Shown: positions 1-9,367 of the stretch, piece after piece
How positions within the stretch are numbered: position 1 is the stretch's first letter
Layout of the letters: every line of letters starts with the position of its first letter
Source: Leadbetterella sp.
Lineage (GTDB): Bacteria; Bacteroidota; Bacteroidia; Cytophagales; Spirosomataceae
Assembly: GCA_021740125.1 (NCBI GenBank)
Contig: JAIPAJ010000009.1
Span: forward strand, 1-42,752
Direction of reading: 5' to 3'
DNA length: 42,752 nt
Position numbers and translations under genes: made by a program
The notes under the pieces: generated by a model
The model's database searches: none
What the model saw: the letters and a program-made list of their open reading frames with translations, nothing else
Told to the model about the DNA's origin: nothing

Positions 1-2
1 TA

Positions 3-305
3 TATTACACCGATATAAAAATGCAGAAACCATATAATTCTGTGAAATATTGGCTAATCGGCCCAAAAGCAGAAATGTCATTTTCGAAATCGGTGTTTTT
101 GAGTACATATTTTCAGTACAATTCGCAAACCAACAATACCAACATCAACAGCAGATTACAATGGAGATTTAAGCCAGTTAGCGATATATTTCTAGTATAT
201 ACCGACAATTATTTCGCGGAACAAATTCCGAGATTCGGCATTCAACCTTGGACTCCTAAAAACCGAGCTTTGATATTGAAAATGACTTATTGGTTAAATG
301 TGTAA
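3..305 (+). CDS. DUF5916-type (CBM9-like N-domain) protein, C-terminal fragment truncated by window edge
   Basis: Frame is open from base 3 through the edge; C-terminus '...RLQWRFKPVSDIFLVYTDNYF...NRALILKMTYWLNV' resembles the beta-barrel end of DUF5916 proteins. Confidence 0.65.
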   Translation, partial: YYTDIKMQKPYNSVKYWLIGPKAEMSFSKSVFLSTYFQYNSQTNNTNINSRLQWRFKPVSDIFLVYTDNYFAEQIPRFGIQPWTPKNRALILKMTYWLNV

Positions 306-318
306 ACTTCAAAACAAA

Positions 319-1965
319 ATGAAAATCAACAAATTAAGTATCTTATTTTTACTAATGTCTATTGGCACTTTCGCCCAAGAAGTACCTTTAGAGGTTTTAA
401 AACTCACCGAAAGCATTGATACCAACAAAATAAAAGCTCATGTGGCCTATTTGTCAAGCGATGCCCTTTTAGGGAGAAAACCTGGCAAACTAGGATACCA
501 AATGGCCGTGGATTATGTCATTAAAGAATACAAAAGCATGGGGATTTTACCCGCTGGCGAAAACGGTGGTTATATTCAAAAAGTGAATCTGAGAAACTCG
601 AAATTAGTCAAAGACAAAACGAGTTTGAGTTTCACTCAAAATGATGGTACAAGCCAAAAACTGACTTTGGGTCAAGATTATTTGTTTTATGCCAATCCTG
701 AAAAATCAAAAGTTGATTTCTCAGCTCCTTTGGTTTTTGTGGGCTCAGGAATTGACGCTCCTGAACTGGGTTTTAATGATTATAAAAACATTGACGTCAA
801 AGGCAAAATATGTGTGGTTTTGCAGAAATCACCTGAAAATGTACCGGCCAACGTAAAGCTACACCTCAGATATCCAAGCACTTATCAAGACTATGCCCTT
901 AAACATGGTGCAATTGGTGTTTTACTTTGTAACTATGAAAACAACACGGCTCGTTTCAAAGTCGGTGCCAATTTGTCCATTCAAGGCGGAAGCAACGTAT
1001 CCATAAAACCAGATGGAAAACTGACACCTTCGGCCAATTACATGGGCGGCAATATCGAGGTAGCAGGTAGCATTACTGTAGATGTTTTGAAAGATTTGAT
1101 GAAAGCCAATGGTATTAATTTGGAAGAAATATGGAAAGGTTTAGAAAAAGGAAATTATGTAAGCCAAAACCTAAAAACAACTGCATCAGGCATTTACGAG
1201 TCTGTTTACAGCGATATTGAAAGTTATAATGTAATTGGAAAAATTGAAGGAACAGACAAAAAATTAAAGAAAGAATACGTCATTCACTCAGCTCATTTGG
1301 ATCATTTAGGAGTAGGAAAAGCGATTGAAGGCGACTCTATTTACAATGGTGCTCATGACAACGCTTCCGGAGTAGCAGCTGCATTGGAAATAGCCAGAAC
1401 ATATAGCCAATTGCCAATCAAACCTAAACGCAGCATGTTGTTTTTAATGTGTACAGCAGAGGAAATGGGACTGCTGGGTTCTGCATATTTTGCAAATAAT
1501 CCAACCGTTCCGAAAAAAGATATAGTGGTAGATGTAAACACCGATATGCCTACTTTTTTGGCCCAATTAGAGTCAATTGCTCCTTTGGGAGCTGAGCACA
1601 GTACGCTTGAAGATATAACCAAAAAAGCAGCTAAATTATTAAATATCAGCATAGAAACTGACCCCGAACCCACAGAAGGGCGTTTTGTTAGAAGTGATCA
1701 ATATAGCTTTGTAAAGGCTGGAATACCTGCACTTCACGTAAAATTTGGACATATTAATTCTAACAAAAACTTAGCGGAAGACGTAAAAAAATGGCGTGCA
1801 GCTCATTACCATAAACCGTCAGACCAAATAGAAAATGGTTTTGTGTGGTCGGCCAGTAGAAAATACGCACAGGTGAATTTCCTTATCAGCTATATGGCTG
1901 CTCAAGACAAAAAACGAGTTTCTTGGAATGAGGATGATTTCTTTTATTTGAGGTTGAAGGAGTGA
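319..1965 (+). CDS. M28 family peptidase with PA-like insert, secreted
   Basis: Start at internal Met 319 gives signal peptide MKINKLSILFLLMSIGTFAQ; motifs HSAHLDHLG, GAHDNASGVAAALEIAR, CTAEEMGLLGS are typical of M28 zinc aminopeptidases. Confidence 0.9.
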   Translation: MKINKLSILFLLMSIGTFAQEVPLEVLKLTESIDTNKIKAHVAYLSSDALLGRKPGKLGYQMAVDYVIKEYKSMGILPAGENGGYIQKVNLRNSKLVKDKTSLSFTQNDGTSQKLTLGQDYLFYANPEKSKVDFSAPLVFVGSGIDAPELGFNDYKNIDVKGKICVVLQKSPENVPANVKLHLRYPSTYQDYALKHGAIGVLLCNYENNTARFKVGANLSIQGGSNVSIKPDGKLTPSANYMGGNIEVAGSITVDVLKDLMKANGINLEEIWKGLEKGNYVSQNLKTTASGIYESVYSDIESYNVIGKIEGTDKKLKKEYVIHSAHLDHLGVGKAIEGDSIYNGAHDNASGVAAALEIARTYSQLPIKPKRSMLFLMCTAEEMGLLGSAYFANNPTVPKKDIVVDVNTDMPTFLAQLESIAPLGAEHSTLEDITKKAAKLLNISIETDPEPTEGRFVRSDQYSFVKAGIPALHVKFGHINSNKNLAEDVKKWRAAHYHKPSDQIENGFVWSASRKYAQVNFLISYMAAQDKKRVSWNEDDFFYLRLKE

Positions 1966-2002
1966 TTTTGTTTTAATTTAAATCGGATTTCTTTTGAATA
2001 TT

Positions 2003-2033
2003 GTTCGACCGCAGAGCGGTCGAACTTTTTTTT
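2003..2033 (+). terminator. Rho-independent terminator of M28 peptidase gene
   Basis: Perfect 10-bp stem GTTCGACCGC-aga-GCGGTCGAAC followed by T8. Confidence 0.9.
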
Positions 2034-2055
2034 GTGGCTTTACAGTTAATTATGG

Positions 2056-3543
2056 CTATTTTGAAACAAAAATTCCATAAGGACCCAACTTCAACTTTTT
2101 CCCTTCTAATTTCGAATCATTGGAAGATAAGAGTACATCTTCAAACTTATTTTTTAACGAAACCTCCACACTTTCACTCGTAATATTCTGAATTACAAGT
2201 ACATCACCATCTTGATGTGGTCTAATGAATGATACTAGTTTTTTATTTACAATACCTGATTTTTGAAGATTAGGTGGACTAATTTGGGCCAAAGCTGGAA
2301 CAGTTTTTCGCAGGGCAATCATTTTTTTGTAATGATTAAAAAGCGAATTTTCATCCTCTATTTGAAACTTTAAAGGTGTGGTTTTGGAATCCGTGTTGTA
2401 GACTGGTTTTCGCCAGTTGGTTCTGTCATTGTCATCTGAGCGTTTATTCCAAATAAATGCTTCTCTGATATTTTCATCCGGCTTTTTTCCTTTCATGCCT
2501 ATTTCTTCTCCATAATACAAATACGGATTCCCAGGCAATGTAAGCAATAAATTGGCAGCCAATTTGAGCTTTTCAATATTTCCGTCGGCTATGCTCCCGA
2601 TCCGGACTTGATCGTGATTACTTAACATAGTTGCATCCACAAAATCAGGATTTTCTTTAGAAAACAAGGCGTAATTTCTAATCAACATGGAAACTATATC
2701 CTTTGTGTCTTTTCCTGTTTTTACAATATCTTGTATCGCAAAACACAAATCGAAGTTGAAATTTGCTTTTAACCCTTTGAAAAATGGAGCAATTTTTTCC
2801 GCCGAGGTCCATACCTCTCCTACTATGTACACATCGGGTTTTATGGCTTCCATTGTCGCCCGAAACTCCTCCCAAAAAACATGACATTTATCGGCCTCCC
2901 AATCAGGATAAATATGTTTAGCCGCATCCATCCTAAATCCATCTACGCCTTTTTCTAACCAAAATCGGCCAATTTCATAAATTTCTTCTCTAACCTTTGG
3001 GTTATCCATATTCAGGTCGGGCATCTCGCTCCAAAACATCCCGTAATATTTCTCCTCGTCACCTTTTTTTGCCCAATGCCATGGATTTGTCTCATTACTG
3101 TCAGCAGTTTTTTCTCTTTCCGCAATTCCTTTGGCCTTAATTTGATCGGGAGTCAACCAATTATAGTAATTTCTATACGGGTTATCTTTCCCTTTTTTGG
3201 CTTCTTGAAACCAGTAATGCTGACTGCTTGTATGATTTATGACAAAATCTAATAAAACTTTAATATTGCGTCGGTGTGCTTCTTCTAATAGATGTTCAAT
3301 ATCTTGCATTGTTCCGCATTCTGGGTCAATATACTTATAGTCAATTACATCGTATTTGTGGTTAGAATTTGATTTGAAAAATGGCGTAATCCAGATTCCT
3401 TCTATGCCAAGGTTTTGTAGGTAGTCGAGTTTGGAAGTGATTCCGTTTAAGTCGCCTTTGCCATCATGATTAGCGTCACAAAATGAACGAATGAAGATTT
3501 CATAAAAAACCTTCGGATTATTGTCTTGTTCTTTGTTGTTCAA
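2056..3543 (-). CDS. GH13 alpha-amylase family glycosyl hydrolase (cytoplasmic, no signal peptide)
   Basis: VFYEIFIRSFCDANHDGKGDLNGI, DFVINHTSSQH, GFRMDAAKHI, GEVW, LSNHDQVR match the conserved GH13 regions. Confidence 0.92.
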   Translation of the reverse strand: MNNKEQDNNPKVFYEIFIRSFCDANHDGKGDLNGITSKLDYLQNLGIEGIWITPFFKSNSNHKYDVIDYKYIDPECGTMQDIEHLLEEAHRRNIKVLLDFVINHTSSQHYWFQEAKKGKDNPYRNYYNWLTPDQIKAKGIAEREKTADSNETNPWHWAKKGDEEKYYGMFWSEMPDLNMDNPKVREEIYEIGRFWLEKGVDGFRMDAAKHIYPDWEADKCHVFWEEFRATMEAIKPDVYIVGEVWTSAEKIAPFFKGLKANFNFDLCFAIQDIVKTGKDTKDIVSMLIRNYALFSKENPDFVDATMLSNHDQVRIGSIADGNIEKLKLAANLLLTLPGNPYLYYGEEIGMKGKKPDENIREAFIWNKRSDDNDRTNWRKPVYNTDSKTTPLKFQIEDENSLFNHYKKMIALRKTVPALAQISPPNLQKSGIVNKKLVSFIRPHQDGDVLVIQNITSESVEVSLKNKFEDVLLSSNDSKLEGKKLKLGPYGIFVSK

Positions 3544-3680
3544 TTGGAAATAATTTTTCTAAAAAAGTATTATCATAGGAACCACAAAGATAGAATTTCC
3601 TACAAAAAATACCTCTTTCTAGCTTTTTATAAATAGGATTTCTTTTAAAAAAACTATGATTTCAAAGAAAAAACAAAGTT

Positions 3681-3719
3681 TAAAACCAAAAAAAAGTTGG
3701 CAGATTATCGCCAACTTTT
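3681..3719 (-). terminator. Terminator of the minus-strand rhodanese operon
   Basis: AAAAGTTGGC-agattat-cGCCAACTTTT inverted repeat with an A-rich run at 3687-3695 (U-tract on minus strand). Confidence 0.75.
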
Positions 3720-3742
3720 CTAACATTTATTCAACCACTATA

Positions 3743-3967
3743 TTATTTCTTCTTGATAATAAATACATTAACTGCGGTAAATATAAACCAAAGCCAAGGT
3801 GCACCATGCATCAACAGGTCGCCCCAATCCATAATTTGCATACCCTTTGCTCCACCCAAAACCCATCTAATTTTTCCCAAAACATGCGGTTCGGGAACAA
3901 ACGGAGCCAATCCCAGGGTCAGTGAAGCCATCAAAGGCGTGAGAAGTGATTTATATTTCTCTTGCAT
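3743..3967 (-). CDS. Small conserved membrane protein
   Basis: 74 aa with two predicted hydrophobic segments; overlaps the rhodanese stop codon by 1 nt, operon position. Confidence 0.7.
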   Translation of the reverse strand: MQEKYKSLLTPLMASLTLGLAPFVPEPHVLGKIRWVLGGAKGMQIMDWGDLLMHGAPWLWFIFTAVNVFIIKKK

Positions 3968-4356
3968 TACTTTATTCCCTTTGCAGCCAAACCCGAATAT
4001 CCCGCTCCGCTTAGATTATAGACCTGTTTGAACCCTGCTTGCTGAAGCATACTTGAAGCCTTGAAGCTTCTGCCTCCAACCGCACAATACACAAAAACCG
4101 GTTTGTTTTTATCCAATTTATTTGCCTGCTCTAAAAACTTAGGATCGGCGACGCTGATTAATTTTGAAGATCCAATTTTGCCTTCGGCCCATTCACCAGG
4201 AGTCCTAACATCTATCAATTGGGCATTAGGTGTAGCTTTTATTTTAGCCACGAAGCCATCCAAATTAAGGGTGTTAACCTGTGAATTGGCATCTGAACAA
4301 TTTAAAAATCCAAAACCAATCATCAAAACCAAGAATAAACTTTTTACTTTTTTCAT
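3967..4356 (-). CDS. Rhodanese-like domain protein with signal peptide/lipobox
   Basis: LIDVRTPGEWAEGKI and VFVYCAVGGRSFKASSML (rhodanese active-site Cys loop); N-terminal MKKVKSLFLVLMIGFGFLNC. Confidence 0.9.
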   Translation of the reverse strand: MKKVKSLFLVLMIGFGFLNCSDANSQVNTLNLDGFVAKIKATPNAQLIDVRTPGEWAEGKIGSSKLISVADPKFLEQANKLDKNKPVFVYCAVGGRSFKASSMLQQAGFKQVYNLSGAGYSGLAAKGIK

Positions 4357-4544
4357 CTTTTCTTTATTAAATCATCAATCAATCCAAAAACCAAATATCC
4401 CATTACTGCCCCATAAATAGTTGAATTTAATGGCTTTGAGGTAATCATACAAGTACCTGACGAGCATCCAACCTGCTGCCAATATAAATATCCTCCGATT
4501 CCGCCAGTAGCAATTCCAAAAAGAAGTAATAAAAACTTTTTCAT
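4353..4544 (-). CDS. DUF6132-like small membrane protein with Cys pair
   Basis: MKKFLLLLFGIATGGIGGYLYWQQVGCSSGTCMITSKP...; 4-nt overlaps with both neighbours. Confidence 0.75.
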   Translation of the reverse strand: MKKFLLLLFGIATGGIGGYLYWQQVGCSSGTCMITSKPLNSTIYGAVMGYLVFGLIDDLIKKR

Positions 4545-4786
4545 ACTTTTTCTGATTTTATTTCCTCAAACTCTATGTTTCCTGTGTCTTTTTGTTCCAC
4601 TTTAGAACTTGGCACCGTTGCACATGCTGCACATCCTGTATTGGTAATTGCTTGAAAAATAAACAAACCGCCAATTAGTGCAAAAACGTAGTTTTTGCCC
4701 GTAATACTAGTGACAACAATGTAGGCTCCCATAAACAACCGAAGCCAACGCATAAAATTCCATCCTGTCAATATTGTTTCTTTCAT
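4541..4786 (-). CDS. YgaP/DUF2892-like small membrane protein with CxxC
   Basis: Start at MKETILTGWNFMRWLRLFMG...NTGCAACAT; ORF track start at 4819 is probably too long. Confidence 0.7.
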   Translation of the reverse strand: MKETILTGWNFMRWLRLFMGAYIVVTSITGKNYVFALIGGLFIFQAITNTGCAACATVPSSKVEQKDTGNIEFEEIKSEKV

Positions 4787-4989
4787 TTTGCATTCGTTAA
4801 TATTCAAATATATGAACATTTAATCATATAATCAATTTTCAAAATCAAAAAGTTCAATCTAAAAAAATTAATTTGGCTTTGCAACCAAAAAACTAAGTTT
4901 TGACTCATTGTATTTATAAAGGGTTTAAGGGTAATAATTTGATGGCGAGTGTCTGCAAAGCCTCGCCATTCAAATCAAACTATCAGTTT

Positions 4990-5433
4990 ATGAAGTATAT
5001 AGCTATTATATTTTTATGGGTAATGTTTTCATGTAAAAATGGAGAAAGTATAATGCCTGATGACAACAAAACAGCTGGACTTTCTATTCCAAACAGCCTA
5101 CACGCAAAATGGCAACTGGTTGAATACGAAACAAATGAAAAGATTCCATATCAGATTGTGCTTGAGTTTAGAAATGAAAAAAATGAGAAAGGCAACTGGA
5201 CTTTGAGTGGTAAAAGTTCTGTAAATTTTTATCAAGCTGATTACGATTTTACGAGTCAAAAAATAAAAATCAGTAATCTGATAGTAACTGAAATAGCTGG
5301 AAATTCGGCAGCAACCACTTTTGAAGAAAAATATTTGGACCGACTCCTTCAAGTTTCTGATTTTAGTGTAAAAAATGCAACACTGAACTTGAGTTCTTCG
5401 AAACATAAAATGGTATTTAAACTTACTAATTAA
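4990..5433 (+). CDS. Hypothetical lipoprotein
   Basis: Internal start gives MKYIAIIFLWVMFSC lipobox; directly upstream of serpin. Confidence 0.7.
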   Translation: MKYIAIIFLWVMFSCKNGESIMPDDNKTAGLSIPNSLHAKWQLVEYETNEKIPYQIVLEFRNEKNEKGNWTLSGKSSVNFYQADYDFTSQKIKISNLIVTEIAGNSAATTFEEKYLDRLLQVSDFSVKNATLNLSSSKHKMVFKLTN

Positions 5434-5434
5434 T

Positions 5435-6637
5435 ATGAAAAACATAATTTTAAGTCTCTGTCTTACCTCAACGATATTCACAATGAGCAACTGTGAACAA
5501 ACCAATCCTGAAGGAAAATCAATTAGTATTTCTTCAGATTTTGCAGCAAAAACTTCCGATTTCGCTTTTGACTTTTGGAAAAAACTTCAAGAAAACGAAA
5601 CCGTCAATAACAATTATTTTGTTTCGCCGCTCAGCCTCCACATTGCATTGGGAATGTTGTTAAATGGTGCAAATACAGAAACCAAAACAGAAATTCAGAA
5701 GGTTTTGGGTTTAGAAAACCAAAGCATGGAAGTAATCAATAAAACATACGCCGAATTGATTGAAAACTTGCCACAAGTAGACCCCAAAGTAGTTAATACT
5801 ATTGCCAATTCTATTTGGCAAGATAAAAATTTTGTATCGGAAAAAGATTTTTTAGATAACCTCACCAACAATTTTAATGCTAGGCTATACAATGAAGATT
5901 TTGCAGACCCATCTACCGTTAATAAAATAAATCAATGGGCCAGTGATAATACCAATGCCAAAATAAAAAAGATTCTTGAACAGTTAGAAGCCAGCCAAGT
6001 GATGTTTTTGATTAACGCTCTTTATTTTAAAGGCGATTGGACTAAGGAATTTAAAACTGAAAACACACAAAAAGCGGAGTTTATTGGCACAAATACTACT
6101 AAGATGGTAGATATGATGAACCAAACAGCTGAATTCAAATATGCAGACTTGGAGGATTATCAACTTTTAGAACTGCCCTATGGAAGCGAAAAATATACCA
6201 TGAATATTGTTCTGCCCAAAAATACCAGTATTGAAAATGTTGTAAAAAAACTAAACTCAGCAGCATGGCAGTCTGCACAAAACTCACTAAATAAAACTAA
6301 AGTAGTGGTAGGTTTGCCTAAATTTAAAATTGAATATTCGAAAAAATTGAATGGTATTTTACAACAAATGGGGATGGAAAAGGCTTTTTCAGACCAAGCT
6401 GATTTATCCAAAATAGCCAAGCCGGCAGGAAAACTAAAGGTGGGCTTTGTAAAACAAGATACTTTTGTGGCTGTGGATGAAAAAGGCACTGAGGCTGCAG
6501 CGGTGACAACAATTGGCATTGTATTAACTTCGCTCCCTGTTTATCCTGAATTTATTTGTAATAAGCCTTTCGCTTTTTTAATCACAGAAAAAACCTCAAA
6601 TACAATAATGTTTATCGGTAAAGTTTCGAATTTATGA
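5435..6637 (+). CDS. Serpin family protease inhibitor, lipoprotein
   Basis: Hinge/reactive loop EKGTEAAAVTTIGIVLTSLPVYPEFICNKPFAFLI; FVSPLSLHIALGMLLNGA; NALYFKGDW; lipobox-like TMSNC. Confidence 0.95.
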   Translation: MKNIILSLCLTSTIFTMSNCEQTNPEGKSISISSDFAAKTSDFAFDFWKKLQENETVNNNYFVSPLSLHIALGMLLNGANTETKTEIQKVLGLENQSMEVINKTYAELIENLPQVDPKVVNTIANSIWQDKNFVSEKDFLDNLTNNFNARLYNEDFADPSTVNKINQWASDNTNAKIKKILEQLEASQVMFLINALYFKGDWTKEFKTENTQKAEFIGTNTTKMVDMMNQTAEFKYADLEDYQLLELPYGSEKYTMNIVLPKNTSIENVVKKLNSAAWQSAQNSLNKTKVVVGLPKFKIEYSKKLNGILQQMGMEKAFSDQADLSKIAKPAGKLKVGFVKQDTFVAVDEKGTEAAAVTTIGIVLTSLPVYPEFICNKPFAFLITEKTSNTIMFIGKVSNL

Positions 6638-7902
6638 AAAAAATATTATTAATCTTGGCTTTGGCTTTAGCCAATTGGAGCTGCATTGATGAATGCAATC
6701 AAACCCGTACTTACAAAGCCACTGTACCTTTTCAGATTGGGCAGGAGCAGCTTAAAAATGGTATTGTCAACGAAGGGCCACGCGAATTAGAGAAACTTGC
6801 AAAAATATACGCTTATGAAAATTATTTAATCATCAGCGAAACTAAAAAAGGTTTGCATATTATTGACAATTCCAATCCATCGAACCCTGTAAAAGTTTCA
6901 TTCTTAAAAATACCGGGTGTGATAGATATGGCTGTCAGAGATAATATTTTGTATGCTGACAGCTACACGGATTTAGTAGCTTTAGACATCACAAATCCAA
7001 AGGCGATAAAAGAAATTGGAAGAATAAAAAATATGTTCAACTATGGCTTAGTAGATGGCATAAGTTGGTATTATGACCCTTATTCTAAGATTATTACTGA
7101 TTATGAGTTTAAAACCGTAACCGAAACCGTTTCGACAAATTGCGGTCAAAACGGTAGTGTTTGGCCAGTATACAGAGGTGGACTGGCTGAAGACATGGCT
7201 TTTAACAATTCGAATTCTGGAACTAAAGGGCAAACCAACTCAAGTTCAGGAACTGGAGGTTCCATGGCGAGATTCACTATTTATGAAGATTATCTTTATG
7301 CCGCCACTCAATCTGACCTTCTAGTTTTTAACATAAAAAATGGGCAAAAACCAGACTCCATCAGCAAGGTAAATCTTGGATGGGGGATAGAAACCATTTT
7401 TCCGTATAAAGACAAGTTATTTATTGGTTCCAATACTGGGATGCACATATTTGACAACTCAAGTCCTGCTTCGCCAAAAAGACTATCTATATTTCAACAT
7501 GCCAGAGCTTGCGATCCAGTGGTAGTGGAAAACGACAAAGCTTATGTTACATTAAGACAAGGCTGGTGCGGAGCAGCACCCAATCAGTTGGATGTAGTAG
7601 ATGTAAAAAATCTGTCGGCTCCTTTTTTGATAAAATCATATCAGATGGAAAACCCGCATGGTTTATCAATCATAAACAACAAACTCACTGTCTGTGAAGG
7701 CAAATTTGGACTTAAATCTTTTGATGCCAAAGACCCTTCGGACGTAAAACTTCAGCAACACCTAAAAGACATTCATGCCTTCGATGTAATCCAGTTAGAC
7801 GACAAACACTTATTAATGATAGGTGAGGATGGATTATACCAATATGACAATACAGACCCTAAAAATTTGAAACTTTTAAGTAAAATCGAAGTTAAAAAAT
7901 GA
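6634..7902 (+). CDS. LVIVD repeat-type secreted protein
   Basis: Repeated 'Y.Y.A....L.IFDNSSPASPKRLS' beta-propeller-like blocks, lipobox ANWSC; 4-nt overlap with serpin. Confidence 0.75.
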   Translation: MKKILLILALALANWSCIDECNQTRTYKATVPFQIGQEQLKNGIVNEGPRELEKLAKIYAYENYLIISETKKGLHIIDNSNPSNPVKVSFLKIPGVIDMAVRDNILYADSYTDLVALDITNPKAIKEIGRIKNMFNYGLVDGISWYYDPYSKIITDYEFKTVTETVSTNCGQNGSVWPVYRGGLAEDMAFNNSNSGTKGQTNSSSGTGGSMARFTIYEDYLYAATQSDLLVFNIKNGQKPDSISKVNLGWGIETIFPYKDKLFIGSNTGMHIFDNSSPASPKRLSIFQHARACDPVVVENDKAYVTLRQGWCGAAPNQLDVVDVKNLSAPFLIKSYQMENPHGLSIINNKLTVCEGKFGLKSFDAKDPSDVKLQQHLKDIHAFDVIQLDDKHLLMIGEDGLYQYDNTDPKNLKLLSKIEVKK

Positions 7903-8537
7903 AAAAAATATTGATTTTAACTATAATTGGAGGTTTTGTTTTCAATACTTCCTTTGCTCAAACTAAAAAACTTTTCAAATATCCATTTGTAAACCAAACG
8001 GAATTTGGCGTATTATTTGGAAGAGTAAAAAACACGAACTATTACTATCTAAATTATTCGAGTTACTGGCCAGGACCTACAGCAAATGGATTTACCATCC
8101 AAAATATAGCCAGCCTAAGCTTACAAACATTCAATGGATTTAAAGTTAGAAAAATGACTACATTGGGTTTTACTACTGGCTTAGATCTTTACTCCTCCAC
8201 CTTATTAGTTCCAGTGGCTTTAGGCGTTCGTCATGTCTTTTATGAAAAAAACCAGGAGGGGGCAAAATTACAGGCGGGTTTAGACGCTGGCTTTGGTTCA
8301 ACTGTAGCCAATGCGTCAAATAGTTACGAAACAGTAAAAGGTGGTGCTTTGGTAAATCCTACAATTGGCTTCAAATTTCCAACAAAAAATGGATCTGCTT
8401 GGCTCATAAATTTAGGTTACAAATATCAATATTTAGAAATCACTCAGAATATCGAAGCCACTGATTTTTACAACATATCTAGTAAAGAAACCAGAAACTT
8501 AAAACGTTTTCAAGTAAGATTGGGATTCGAATTTTGA
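7899..8537 (+). CDS. Secreted, probable outer-membrane beta-barrel protein
   Basis: Signal peptide MKKILILTIIGGFVFNTSFAQ, alternating aromatic strands, terminal F (RFQVRLGFEF); 4-nt overlap with upstream gene. Confidence 0.65.
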   Translation: MKKILILTIIGGFVFNTSFAQTKKLFKYPFVNQTEFGVLFGRVKNTNYYYLNYSSYWPGPTANGFTIQNIASLSLQTFNGFKVRKMTTLGFTTGLDLYSSTLLVPVALGVRHVFYEKNQEGAKLQAGLDAGFGSTVANASNSYETVKGGALVNPTIGFKFPTKNGSAWLINLGYKYQYLEITQNIEATDFYNISSKETRNLKRFQVRLGFEF

Positions 8538-8541
8538 GTAA

Positions 8542-9297
8542 TCAATAACCAGAAACATCCTTGGTTTGAGAAACCGAATTGGTTTCCAAACCTAACCTTC
8601 CTTTGGCATCTTCTAAAATAGAGATGGTGGCTGTGGCACCTAATCGTGTGCATCCCAATTCTCTAACTTTAAGTAGCCCGTCTAAGCTCCTCACTCCACC
8701 AGCGGCCTTAATTTGCACATTTGGATCTGCATATTTTCGCATCAATATCAAATCGTGTTCTGTAGCTCCTTTGTAATTATAATCGCCGTTGGCTTGTTTT
8801 ACATATCCATAACCCGTAGAAGTCTTTATAAAAGCCACACCAATCGTAGAACATATCTTGCAAAGTTTGATTTTATGTTTGTCTTTGGGCAAAAAATCAT
8901 TCTCAAAAATAACCTTTAAAATGGCTCCATGTTTTAGACATTCTTTGTTTATGGCATTTATTTCTTTTTTTACATATCGCCAATCTTCGCCTAACACTTT
9001 ACCAGCATTTACCACCATGTCTATTTCGGTAGCACCATCTTTACAGGCCAATCGAGTCTCAAAAACCTTAGCCTGAATTGTCCCATTGCCATGAGGAAAA
9101 CCTATAACACTACAAACCTTTACGTCCGAACCTTTTAATATCTCAGCGGCTTCCTTTACAAAATAGGGCTTAATACAAACTGCCGCCACATCATAATCTT
9201 TGGCTATTTGGCAACCTTCTATCAAATCCTTATCTGTCATTGTTGGATGTAACAATGAATGGTCAATCATTTTAGCAATTTCCTGGAGGGTGTACAT
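8542..9297 (-). CDS. deoC: Deoxyribose-phosphate aldolase
   Basis: IDHSLLHPTMT, EIDMVVNAGKV, FIKTSTGYG, IKAAGGVRSLDGLL. Confidence 0.93.
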   Translation of the reverse strand: MYTLQEIAKMIDHSLLHPTMTDKDLIEGCQIAKDYDVAAVCIKPYFVKEAAEILKGSDVKVCSVIGFPHGNGTIQAKVFETRLACKDGATEIDMVVNAGKVLGEDWRYVKKEINAINKECLKHGAILKVIFENDFLPKDKHKIKLCKICSTIGVAFIKTSTGYGYVKQANGDYNYKGATEHDLILMRKYADPNVQIKAAGGVRSLDGLLKVRELGCTRLGATATISILEDAKGRLGLETNSVSQTKDVSGY

Positions 9298-9367
9298 ATT
9301 TTGAAAGTTTTAAATATCAATAATAGTTAATAAATCTTGAAAATAGAAGAATATATTCAGAATCAGA

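Noticed and set aside
1353-1673. 106-aa minus-strand ORF
   Set aside because: Antisense to the M28 peptidase catalytic region; no independent support.
2003-2025. Inverted repeat as possible mobile-element end
   Set aside because: Followed by T8 directly after the M28 stop; a simple terminator explains it.
4061-4420. 119-aa plus-strand ORF
   Set aside because: Antisense to rhodanese gene, no recognisable domain.
5098-5505. 135-aa minus-strand ORF
   Set aside because: Antisense to the lipoprotein/serpin start; composition and lack of motifs indicate a shadow ORF.
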